Positions 32,318 through 39,944 of a stretch of 43,824 bases of DNA are shown in pieces (position 1 is the stretch's first letter; every line of letters starts with the position of its first letter). Origin of the DNA: Pseudomonadota bacterium (GTDB lineage: Bacteria; SZUA-182; DTGQ01); NCBI GenBank assembly GCA_030625085.1, contig DAOURK010000023.1, positions 1 through 43,824 on the forward strand, given 5' to 3'. The position numbers and the translations under genes were made by a program. The notes beneath the pieces were generated by a model. That model saw nothing but the letters and a program-made list of their open reading frames with translations. It had not been told where the DNA came from and searched no databases.

Positions 32318-34336
32318 TTATACCTCGTTATCCGGGGTGGCAATGACTCTATCCCCAATCCTCAAAGGCCTTTTGGCCTGCAGTACCTTAGCCAAAGCAA
32401 GGCACTGATCAACTTTTGTAATCTCAATCCGACCAATCTGCTCAGGTTCATCAAGGCCGCCAAGGACATTCATAATGAACTTTTTCTTGAGACCGACATC
32501 TGATCCCAAATTCACCATCACTTCCTTGGCATCATTCATGGCCGTAATTTTACCTTTTAATGGATAGCGCTCCTTAATCTTCGCGACCACTTTTTTTGCA
32601 ATCCGGCCGGCAACTGACTCATAACCCTCGCCCTTACCCATCTGGCTGATAAAAGAAACTTTAATTACTGTAGTTTCTGTTTCAATTACATTTATGGCAA
32701 TTTTAGGCTTTTTCTTATCGGGCATAAGCTCGGAAAAAAGAATAAAGCGGGCCCCCAGAACCTTCCCAATCCGGATAAGGTCTTTTTCCCGGTCAGCCAG
32801 ATCAGATTTTTGGCGATTTGGTTCAAAATAATCTTTATCAAAAAGGCTAACGTAGGCAGGATTGGGGTCCGGAGCATTAGATGAAAAGAAAAAAGTCTTC
32901 CCTAACCAACTTATGCCAACCACAATAAAAACAAAAAGGAATAAAAATAAAGCCGTCTTTAATGGACGTGTCAATTTTAGTGAAATCGGCTTTAAGAAAA
33001 TATTTTCACTTTCCATCCCTCCCATGGTATCACTTTCAGCCCCCCGAGTTTCTCCAGCTAAAACCGATTCAAGGCTTTCAGAGGTATTAGCGGGTTCAAT
33101 ACCTGATGAATAATTAATCCCTTCACTTTTCGATTGTTCTGCAAAATTATCTGGAATATATACTCCTTGACCGGCTTGAAAATGTTCTTTATCTTGGAGG
33201 TTTTCTCGCCCTAAATAAACATATGTTGGATCACCATAAAGCATATAGGCCATCCAGGTAATATTAGCTTCACCATACCTATGAATAAGGTGCACTCGCG
33301 CCCTCCTGAGAGATTCGCCTATGTTTACACCTTTCATAAGATTTTTATAAAATTCTACAGCCAGACGTAGGCCCTGCTTATCGGGTATATCCCAAAAGGT
33401 ACCAATATAATGATAAACCCCTGCCAAAAGAAAAGCGTTAGCCAGACCGTAAACCCCCTTTTTCCCATCAGAAGAAATACTCCATGGTTCGGTTTGGCCT
33501 GATTGACAGGCATTAGAAAAAATCAGGTAGGGCAAAGCCCCGCCCCCTATCATCTCTATAATATCGTCAGTTGAGACTTCACCGTCCGCAGTCTGCCACC
33601 CTCCCCTTGAAGGATCTTCAGCATTATACTTGGCATGGCCGGCATAGTGAATGATATCAAACTCTCTGAGAGCCTTTTTTATATATTCCGTTTCTATGAA
33701 ACTGCTTTTAAGTTTGATTTCAATATTTTTTTGCAAGTCTTTATGCTCAGATAAATCCTTAAATTTTTCAAACAAGATATCCCCCTCTTCGTAGGAGGCA
33801 TCCAGATCACCCTTGGGATCTGCCAATATAAGCATTTTGAATGGGTTTTTATCAATATTAAAAGGCCTCTTTCTCCTCTCTTGACCTCTATGAGAGGCTA
33901 TTGACTGCCAAGTATTGACTATTCTGCCAATATTAAATCTTTGACAAAGAAAATCTGTCCCATCATAAAGTAATTCCCAGGGTATCTGCACGAGATTGCC
34001 GTCAATTTCCAGAATAAGTTCCCGGCATTCAGTAGAATACAGCAACTCTTTAACCCTTAAGGTAAATAACCCATCAAAAAGAGACTGACCGATGTATTTC
34101 GCCTGATCAATTATACTCCTATCTACCCTGAGTTGTTTAGATGCGTTATTCAAAAGGTTAAACAGCTTATGACACTTATCATCTATTTTATTATGGGAAA
34201 TCCTTAAATCCTCGAAAAATTCTATTGTTCTATGCTCATTCCGAAATTGCTCATGAGCGCTAACACTTAACTGATCATTGACACATCTAATATATATACA
34301 TAGTACCTTTTGCTTTTTTATAAATTGCTTAACCAT
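32318..34336 (-). CDS. Membrane-anchored CHAT-family cysteine protease
   Basis: A 672-aa protein. The N-terminal CHAT (caspase-like) domain spans about 90-385: LVQIPWELLYDG, catalytic H234 in IIHYAGHA, catalytic C277 in FSNACQSG, then GLANAFLLAGVYHYIGTFW and WMAYMLYGDPT. A single membrane helix at about 462-482 (ALFLFLFVFIVVGISWLG) is preceded by basic residues, which predicts the protease domain inside the cell. The extracytoplasmic C-terminus resembles LpoB/CsgG-FlgT-like modules: VLGARFILFSEL, a SVAGRIAKKVVAKIKERYPLKG block and a small final domain with GSDVGLKKKF and LRIGDRVIA. It converges on the sigma/anti-sigma pair. Family knowledge predicts a regulated endoprotease; the substrate is inferred to be the anti-sigma protein. 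Confidence 0.87.
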   Translation of the reverse strand: MVKQFIKKQKVLCIYIRCVNDQLSVSAHEQFRNEHRTIEFFEDLRISHNKIDDKCHKLFNLLNNASKQLRVDRSIIDQAKYIGQSLFDGLFTLRVKELLYSTECRELILEIDGNLVQIPWELLYDGTDFLCQRFNIGRIVNTWQSIASHRGQERRKRPFNIDKNPFKMLILADPKGDLDASYEEGDILFEKFKDLSEHKDLQKNIEIKLKSSFIETEYIKKALREFDIIHYAGHAKYNAEDPSRGGWQTADGEVSTDDIIEMIGGGALPYLIFSNACQSGQTEPWSISSDGKKGVYGLANAFLLAGVYHYIGTFWDIPDKQGLRLAVEFYKNLMKGVNIGESLRRARVHLIHRYGEANITWMAYMLYGDPTYVYLGRENLQDKEHFQAGQGVYIPDNFAEQSKSEGINYSSGIEPANTSESLESVLAGETRGAESDTMGGMESENIFLKPISLKLTRPLKTALFLFLFVFIVVGISWLGKTFFFSSNAPDPNPAYVSLFDKDYFEPNRQKSDLADREKDLIRIGKVLGARFILFSELMPDKKKPKIAINVIETETTVIKVSFISQMGKGEGYESVAGRIAKKVVAKIKERYPLKGKITAMNDAKEVMVNLGSDVGLKKKFIMNVLGGLDEPEQIGRIEITKVDQCLALAKVLQAKRPLRIGDRVIATPDNEV

Positions 34337-34691
34337 AGTTAGATACTTACCCTTGCTTTCTCCAGAGACAAAGGACCCTTCATAGACAAAAAACTCAGCT
34401 TAAAATTAAAACGAAACAATAAAGAAGAGTAATAAGATAAATTAAAAATCTCTCTATTTTTTTATAAACGTTAAGAAAGTTTATTTAAAAACGGCTAATT
34501 TAAGGCCGGTATCAATTAAAGCGCCTGAAAATTGTTAGTAAAATGCCAAAAATCTATCTTAAAAGCCTTAGAATAAAGTATTCAAAATCAGAAATTACAT
34601 CTATAGGTGGAAACAATAATAGATATTTTATGCCAAAAATATAAAAATATGTTAATAATACAAAAACAAATTTTTTTTCAAAAGGTATCTC
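34337..34691. other. Upstream region of the CHAT protease gene
   Basis: AT-rich non-coding DNA that should contain the CHAT gene promoter. The AAGGG closest to the CHAT start lies about 14 bases away, so initiation may be weak. No other structure is seen before the miniature element. Confidence 0.35.
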
Positions 34692-34793
34692 TGATGGTCT
34701 CGTAAAAAGACTAAAATTGGGGACTTCGCACAACATAACTTATTAAATTTATGTAACCCACACTTTTAAAAATAACTTTTTACGAATTCATCA
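34692..34793. mobile_element. 102-bp miniature element, family C, copy 2
   Basis: Matches 10833-10935 through most of its length, sharing TCGTAAAAAG ends and the CTTCGCACAACATAACTTATT interior. It is flanked by the 4-bp direct repeat TCTC at 34688-34691 and 34794-34797. Its minus-strand frame (MLCEVPNFSLFTRPS) is the same non-genic frame seen in copy 1. Confidence 0.72.
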
Positions 34794-34830
34794 TCTCTAA
34801 ATCCCAAAGCCTCGGGTGGTTAACTTATAT

Positions 34831-34959
34831 TCAAAACCAACTAAATAGTTTTGCCATGCTCAGGTTCAGTTTAACTCTAATTTTTTCATTTGTTGTATTG
34901 GCAACCTTAACGCAAATATATGCTAAAGCCAATAAAAAAACAAAACATAAAGCAGTCAT
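34831..34959 (-). CDS. Small membrane protein (42 aa)
   Basis: A short frame starting MTALCFVFLLALAYICVKVA has one predicted membrane helix and a basic, amphipathic tail ending AKLFSWF. Its main support is an excellent ribosome site, GAGGAGGG, 6 bases before the ATG (34966-34973). It has no recognised family. It lies between the CHAT protease gene and the Met-Tyr-Gly-repeat gene on the same strand and could be part of their regulon. The plus strand also has an open frame here, but without a ribosome site. Confidence 0.55.
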   Translation of the reverse strand: MTALCFVFLLALAYICVKVANTTNEKIRVKLNLSMAKLFSWF

Positions 34960-35148
34960 GATTATCCCTCCTCTAAAAACAATCTGTTAATTTCAACACC
35001 TCGATAATTTACAGCATATTGAAATCATAAAAATTTCACCAATAATCGATTGAGGCCATTATCTTTTCATTCTTAATCTCTATATTATGTATAGACACTA
35101 AAAATAGGTTTTTTTCTCATTGAGAAGTCATTTTTTCAGTACTGACCA

Positions 35149-35184
35149 AAAGAGGCACAGAGAAAACTTTCTCTGTGCCTCTTT
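35149..35184 (-). terminator. Intrinsic terminator after the MYGG-repeat gene
   Basis: AAAGAGGCACAGAG and CTCTGTGCCTCTTT form a perfect stem of at least 14 bp, extendable to 16, with a tetraloop and flanking A/T runs on both sides. It lies about 60 bp beyond the stop codon at 35243 and could work on both strands. Confidence 0.8.
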
Positions 35185-35242
35185 AATTACTCATTTCAAA
35201 AACCATTGCTAAGATTCACCTCCGGTAAAAAGTTACATTCAA

Positions 35243-36274
35243 CTACCAAGGAAAAGCCCTATTCAGAAAGGAGGGATTTCTATTGGGGATATTTGGGAAT
35301 TGTGGACGAAAGGGAGAAAAAAATTGAGCATTTCTAGTAGGTTCTGCAGAAGCATTAATAGCATAGGGCAATACATTAGGAAGAGAGGTATTCAACCCGG
35401 TGAAAAGGGGCAATGCTCCCCCCAACGTTCCACTTAATAGAGGGGCCATGGGGGATAAAAATGAACCATTCTGTTGCCCAAAGGGAAACGCTGGCTGACT
35501 ACTATTTGGCAAAAATGAAATCCCCGGTGACGCCGGTCCCAAAGTCGGATTATATTGATTAGTTGGAATATTCCAGTTCCCTGCATCTAACCTCCCCGGA
35601 ATTCCGGAAAAAGGATCGACAGGATGCGTACCATAAAGACTACCAGACAGACCAAACAAACCACTTAATCCACCAAACAGGCCCCCATAAGGAGATATGC
35701 CGCCATATCCTGCGGCATAATTATTTGTGGCCCCATAGACACCACTATAAGGGATAATTCCACCATACATCCCACCATACATGCCTCCTCCGTACATTCC
35801 ACCGTATATGCCTCCATACATGCCACCTCCATACATGCCTCCACCATACATTCCACCGTACATCCCTCCAGCATACATCCCTTCGTACATACCACCGTCC
35901 ATGCCGCCATACATCCCTCCATACATTTGGGGGACAGGATAAATATGATAACTTGCATCTTCACCGGAACCTACTTTCTTAACAACTGCACACCCATATT
36001 CATCCAGGCAAGTATCCGTTTCATTAAGACTATCCCCTGGGTGAACAATGTAATAACCGGTCCCCGGATTATTCCATTTCGTAAATACATAACGACCATC
36101 AGCTCTTTGAATCTGTACATAAGTGGAACTTTCAAGGTTATCTTCAAGAACCTCTGAAAATGTTGCATTTGATGCAAGTGTATACCAATTACCTTCAGCC
36201 CTGCTAAAAATCAAAAAAATTAAGACAAGACTAAGCAATAAACAAAAAATTCTAACTTCCTTCCGACTAGTCAT
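35243..36274 (-). CDS. Secreted protein with (Met-Tyr-Gly-Gly)n repeats
   Basis: A 343-aa exported protein. The signal peptide is MTSRKEVRIFCLLLSLVLIF through FSRAEG. Residues 28-112 form a small folded domain (YVQIQRADGRYVFTKW, two cysteines C89 and C95). Residues 117-172 are near-perfect MYGG/MYGGG repeats. The remaining ~170 residues are rich in Gly, Pro, Asn and Phe with no charged core. Such Gly-Tyr-Met-rich sequences are typical of surface, sheath or adhesive proteins, but I know no named family. It has its own terminator and lies next to the protease/sigma module. Confidence 0.8.
   Translation of the reverse strand: MTSRKEVRIFCLLLSLVLIFLIFSRAEGNWYTLASNATFSEVLEDNLESSTYVQIQRADGRYVFTKWNNPGTGYYIVHPGDSLNETDTCLDEYGCAVVKKVGSGEDASYHIYPVPQMYGGMYGGMDGGMYEGMYAGGMYGGMYGGGMYGGGMYGGIYGGMYGGGMYGGMYGGIIPYSGVYGATNNYAAGYGGISPYGGLFGGLSGLFGLSGSLYGTHPVDPFSGIPGRLDAGNWNIPTNQYNPTLGPASPGISFLPNSSQPAFPFGQQNGSFLSPMAPLLSGTLGGALPLFTGLNTSLPNVLPYAINASAEPTRNAQFFSPFRPQFPNIPNRNPSFLNRAFPW
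35759..35926 (-). repeat. Tandem 12-15 bp coding repeat (MYGG)n
   Basis: About a dozen 12- or 15-base units encode Met-Tyr-Gly-Gly with an optional extra Gly. Variants include MDGG, MYEG and IYGG. The array is prone to slippage and probably varies in length between strains. Confidence 0.85.
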
Positions 36275-36717
36275 TTTAATCTCCTTTCTTCTGCTATTTA
36301 TAGCAAGATAAAAGTTTTACTTTATTTGTTCCCTAATAAGAACTTACCCTTAATAAGAACTTAACCTTTTTACAAATATCCTTTGCCACGGGGAAAGACA
36401 AACAATTGACTTTTTTTCACCCTGCAAAGAAAACTTCCCGCATCTCTCCCCCACCTCCTTCTACATTTTATTGGGGCTAAATTTTCCTACCTAAACAAGA
36501 AAAAAAATTTACACGATTAACTTGGCCTTTTCCAATATAGACAACTGGCAGGCAAAAAATTCTCACCGAGAAAAAATATGAGAAAATTCCTCATTTTTTT
36601 TGTCTTAAATAAAATAAGGACCCCATATTTCATCTAAAAATATTGCTCTTATCTATAATGCTTATAAATACTTATCAAATTTAATGTAAAGACAAGGAAG
36701 AGGGAGGAAAGCGAGGA
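36275..36717. promoter_or_regulatory. Divergent region between repeat-protein gene and subtilase gene
   Basis: About 440 bp without a gene separates two divergent exported-protein genes, so both promoters should lie here. It contains runs of A and T but no palindrome or box I can assign confidently. If the nearby ECF sigma factor acts locally, its -35/-10 motif should be shared between this region and the sigma-gene upstream region. Confidence 0.4.
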
Positions 36718-38064
36718 ATGGTCGTGAAACAAAATAGAAATTATTCAGAAAAAAAAAGAATTGCCGACAATCCCATGAACATTTTTATTACTCGAATATT
36801 CAGGACGTTTTTTTTCTTAGGTATTTTTTATTTCATCTGTTTCTTAACTCCCTTAGAAGCCAAAAATCGACAACAAAAAAAAGACCTACAAAATCATTAC
36901 CAAAATAACGATAAATTAATAAGTACAGATTTACCTGTGTATGTACCCGGCAGGTTATTAGTCAAATTCAAATCTGATCCTGGAACAAATATAAGATATC
37001 GGCAAGACAGTTCTTTAGAAGATCTATACCAAACTTCGGGTCTAGAATATATTGAACCTCTCTATCCCACAAACACCCCTAAAACTCGATATAAATCTTC
37101 ACACCCCTCTCATAATAAAAACAATGGCTTATATTTATTGCATTTTGGGGAAGATGCCCCTATTAAAGATCTTGTCAGTTTATTTAATAGCCACCCTGCG
37201 GTGGAATTTGCAGAACCGGATTTTATCATTCATATTGATCTGGAGTCTCTATGCCCCAATACGTCAGCCTTAAATGCCGGTACCACAACTCCAAAAACCA
37301 GCACAACAAACCTTAATGATCCCTACTTCCATCAACTTTGGGGTTTGGATAATACTATTGGATCAAATGATGCTGATATCAGGGCACTTGATGCCTGGTC
37401 CTTTACTACCGGCAATCCGAATGTAGTGGTGGCTGTTATTGACACAGGTGTAGACTATACCCACCAAGACCTTGCAGCCAATATATGGACGAATGTAAAT
37501 GAGATTCCCAATAATGGAGTAGATGATGACAACAATGGGTATATAGATGATTACTATGGCTACGATTTTTTACATGATTATCCGGATCCAATTGATGAAA
37601 ATGGCCACGGGACCCACTGCTCAGGGACGATTGCTGCACAAGCGAATAATGGAATCGGGATTGTGGGTGTCAATTGGCAGGCCAAAATTATGTGTATTCG
37701 GTGGCTCGATGCAGATGGTTTGGGAACGTTATCATCTGTATGCAACTCCATCAATTATGCAGTAATGATGGGTGCTGATATTATAAATGCCAGTTGGTGG
37801 TATTATAATAATGCCTCTATGAAAAATGAAATACGCAAAGCAGAGGAGGCAGGAATACTTTTTGTAGCAGCGGCAGGTAACAGTTCTATAGATTTAGATA
37901 TCAACTTGAATAATCCTCGCCGATATCCTGCCTGTTACGATCTTTCAAACATTATTTCTGTTGCCGCCACAGATAAAAATGATTCTTCAGGAAGGTATAA
38001 TGTTAAATTGACTATTACCGAAAATGATGAGGACATACCGGATGGCCTGCATTTGCCGCTCTGA
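36718..38064 (+). pseudogene. C-terminally truncated subtilisin-like (S8) protease
   Basis: A 448-aa secreted protease remnant. After an N-terminal hydrophobic signal (IFRTFFFLGIFYFICFL) come a propeptide-like region (YVPGRLLVKFKS through AVEFAEPDF) and the S8 core, with D242 in VIDTGVD, H297 in NGHGTHCSG and oxyanion N388 in AAAGNSS. The frame leaves the family after ISVAATDKNDSSG and ends with about 23 unrelated residues. The GTSMA motif carrying the catalytic Ser is absent, and I did not see it in other frames downstream, so this looks like a deletion or rearrangement rather than a frameshift. It is expected to be inactive as a protease unless the Ser half is supplied elsewhere. GAGGA precedes the ATG. 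Confidence 0.82.
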
Positions 38065-38107
38065 GTTTATAAACCAAAATACATTAAGATCAGGGAGAAC
38101 AGTAATT

Positions 38108-38533
38108 ATGCTAAAAGTGCTTGATTTTAAACAATACTGGGATAAAAAACTTGTTGCCTGGAATAAGGAACTTATTGAAGAGGTATCAAAAGAATTAGAA
38201 AGGTATACAGAAATTTTTTCTAAACTATTTCTCCAAAAAATCAAAAATGATCTATACGAGGAGTTCTTAGGTCCCTCTTCTAAAGAAGCGCTTTTGTCTG
38301 CCACATCGAAACAAAAAATTACCTCTCGTTCTTATGCACCGAGGATAAATCCGGCTACACAAAAAATGATGGGATTAATTAAAGAGGTTGCTTCTAAATT
38401 TCCACATCAGGAAAAAACCTTTACCCATCAAGATTCAATAGAATTAATAGCCATTATGCATTTAAAATATAATTTGAGAATTATACAAACCTTTCTCGAA
38501 AATAAAGAACAAGAAATTTTACACCCCACATAA
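38108..38533 (+). CDS. Hypothetical helical protein
   Basis: A 141-aa protein I do not recognise. It is lysine- and glutamate-rich and predicted mostly helical (LIEEVSKELERYTEIFSKLFLQKIKNDLYEEF), with no signal peptide or membrane segment. I start it at the ATG at 38108 (MLKVLDFKQYW), with AGGGAG about 11 bases upstream; a longer in-frame start at 38024 overlaps the broken subtilase gene and is unlikely. Its stop codon lies inside the 6-bp target duplication of a miniature element. It may have been brought in with the event that truncated the subtilase. Confidence 0.55.
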   Translation: MLKVLDFKQYWDKKLVAWNKELIEEVSKELERYTEIFSKLFLQKIKNDLYEEFLGPSSKEALLSATSKQKITSRSYAPRINPATQKMMGLIKEVASKFPHQEKTFTHQDSIELIAIMHLKYNLRIIQTFLENKEQEILHPT

Positions 38534-38535
38534 AT

Positions 38536-38654
38536 GACTCTGTTTATTTAGTCCAAAATTGACTAATTTTTATAAAAATGGAAACCATAACATCTTGTTT
38601 TTATTAAAACAAAATTTAAGCGATTTTTAAAAACCATAGTAAATAAACAGAGTC
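38536..38654. mobile_element. 119-bp miniature element, family B, copy 2
   Basis: Ends GACTCTGTTTATTTA and its exact inverted complement. Flanked by the 6-bp direct repeat ATAAAT at 38530-38535 and 38655-38660. Ungapped match to 513-631. The one base that differs in the left terminal repeat from copy 1 is matched by the complementary change in the right repeat, so both copies keep perfect 15-bp ends while the interior has drifted. Confidence 0.82.
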
Positions 38655-38684
38655 ATAAATGAAATAAAAATTCAATCAATTACG

Positions 38685-39116
38685 TTAAAAGGCTCCAATC
38701 TGACAAGAAAATATCTTAATTTTTAATTTCTCACAGGCTGCTGATATGTCAATTTTAGCTATACCGAATCTTTTAGCGATCTCCCAGGACGAGAGACACG
38801 ACAAACGATTATTTACTAATTCCGCCTCAATGGCTTCCTTTAATTGGAGAGAAATATCTTCTGCCGGTTTAACAATTCTTTTTTGAGGACTATACCCAAA
38901 TAATCCAAGTTGGCACTTAATTATTCGCATCTCCAAAAGGTCTATGGCTTTACCAACCTCAGCCGATGATACACCTAATTCATGGGCAACTTTATGGGCA
39001 GCAGCACAGCTAATTTTTCCTTCTGAGACTTTTTGTTTTACCGCTTGCTCAATTTGTAAATTATGTTTTGCCTCCGGATGCTTTTTAGAATAATGCCCTG
39101 CGTCTTCGTGAGTCAT
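38685..39116 (-). CDS. Protein with duplicated HTH-like domain
   Basis: A 143-aa protein made of two copies of a ~55-residue domain at 20-75 and 90-143. Each reads as an acidic helix (QIEQAVKQKVSEGKISC / QLKEAIEAELVNNRLSC), a helix-turn-helix-like block (AHKVAHELGVSSAEVGKAIDLL / SSWEIAKRFGIAKIDISAACEKL) and a signature K-x-x-x-CQ-[LI]-G-x-F ending. The paired CQxG motifs could bind metal or a redox partner. I have a vague sense of this signature from other anaerobes but cannot name the family. GGGGG lies 5 bases before the ATG. A DNA-binding or metal-sensing role is inference. Confidence 0.7.
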   Translation of the reverse strand: MTHEDAGHYSKKHPEAKHNLQIEQAVKQKVSEGKISCAAAHKVAHELGVSSAEVGKAIDLLEMRIIKCQLGLFGYSPQKRIVKPAEDISLQLKEAIEAELVNNRLSCLSSWEIAKRFGIAKIDISAACEKLKIKIFSCQIGAF

Positions 39117-39566
39117 AATACCCCCTTTATTTTTTTACCATATTCTTTGATTATTTCATAATATCTCATGTTAGCATAATCATATCCATTATTTAATAAC
39201 TATCTTCCCAGCAATTCCTCACTATAAAAACAAAGAAAGGTTAGCAATAAGCCTCCCTATATTGCTTCAGTAAAGGGGCGTGCAATAATTTGGGGCTCGA
39301 CGCGCAATAATTTTTTTCCCAGAATCATTATACAGAGTAGAAACTATTTTTACAAAGATAAAATTTGAGGGTATTTTTTGTGATATTTAGTCATGAAAAG
39401 GGTTGCAAAATCCGAAAATTAATTGCTTTTTTCTGTCACTAGAGGCAACTAAAATTAAGGTTGATCCTGCCTTTTTCTTATGAGAAGTTCCTCTGTTTAA
39501 TTTGACTTTTTACGATAAGGGGATTACCATTTAATTGAATACTTAACTTTTAATGAGGGAGTAATC
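39117..39566. other. Gene-free stretch with a repeat-end remnant
   Basis: About 450 bp without a credible gene. At 39504-39515 the 12-mer GACTTTTTACGA equals one end of the family C miniature element, but no partner end is nearby, so it is a solo remnant or chance. The lipoprotein promoter should lie in the last 100 bp. Confidence 0.4.
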
Positions 39567-39944
39567 ATGTTTAAATATCTTTCGTTGTTTTTTTTAGTTA
39601 TTGCTATGCTGTTTATTTTGTCCTGCGGCAGCAAAGATTCATTCAAAAAAACACCCCCACAGTCTGACAGCACTATTACGTTCACTGGCCAGGGTATAGA
39701 TACCACAGATAATTTTAATTGCAATGGCGGCCTCGTAAAATTTGCTCTCACCCATGATGGTGAGTCTAATTATATTGTCCATCTTCGAGATACCCAAACC
39801 GGCGATATTACTGCTTTTCTTGTAAATGCTGTAGGCGTTTTCGATGGAACTGTGGCCGACAACCCACCCGCAGCCACTTACTTAATAGAAGTTAATGCCG
39901 ATGGTAAATGGACTGTTGATATTACCGGCGATGTTGCACTTTAG
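39567..39944 (+). CDS. Small lipoprotein of unknown function
   Basis: A 125-aa precursor with a signal peptide and lipobox (LFILSC at about residue 20), so the mature protein is lipid-anchored outside the cytoplasm. The remainder looks like one beta-sandwich: GGLVKFALTHDGESNYIVHL, then TYLIEVNADGKWTVDI. No enzyme motif is seen. GAGGGAG sits 6 bases before the ATG. The gene converges on the phage tail-tip gene and their stop codons overlap by 4 bp. It may be a host gene at a prophage edge or a phage-borne accessory gene. Confidence 0.75.
   Translation: MFKYLSLFFLVIAMLFILSCGSKDSFKKTPPQSDSTITFTGQGIDTTDNFNCNGGLVKFALTHDGESNYIVHLRDTQTGDITAFLVNAVGVFDGTVADNPPAATYLIEVNADGKWTVDITGDVAL

Noticed and set aside
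30681-34336. Type III-E CRISPR (gRAMP/Craspase) accessory set
   Set aside because: CHAT and sigma genes are present, but there is no repeat array, no Cas7-like effector and no TPR-fused CHAT; the CHAT protein has a membrane helix instead.
34554-34736. Open frame MLCEVPNFSLFTRPS... on the minus strand
   Set aside because: Its start region is the family C miniature repeat, the same peptide appears at the other copy, and it has no ribosome site or conserved domain.
34856-34990. Plus-strand 44-codon frame with a signal-like N-terminus
   Set aside because: It has no ribosome site and lies opposite the minus-strand frame with a strong GAGGAGGG site; hydrophobicity is likely a by-product of AT-rich complementarity.
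39504-39515. Third family C miniature element
   Set aside because: Only a 12-base end (GACTTTTTACGA) is present, with no matching second end or interior sequence nearby.
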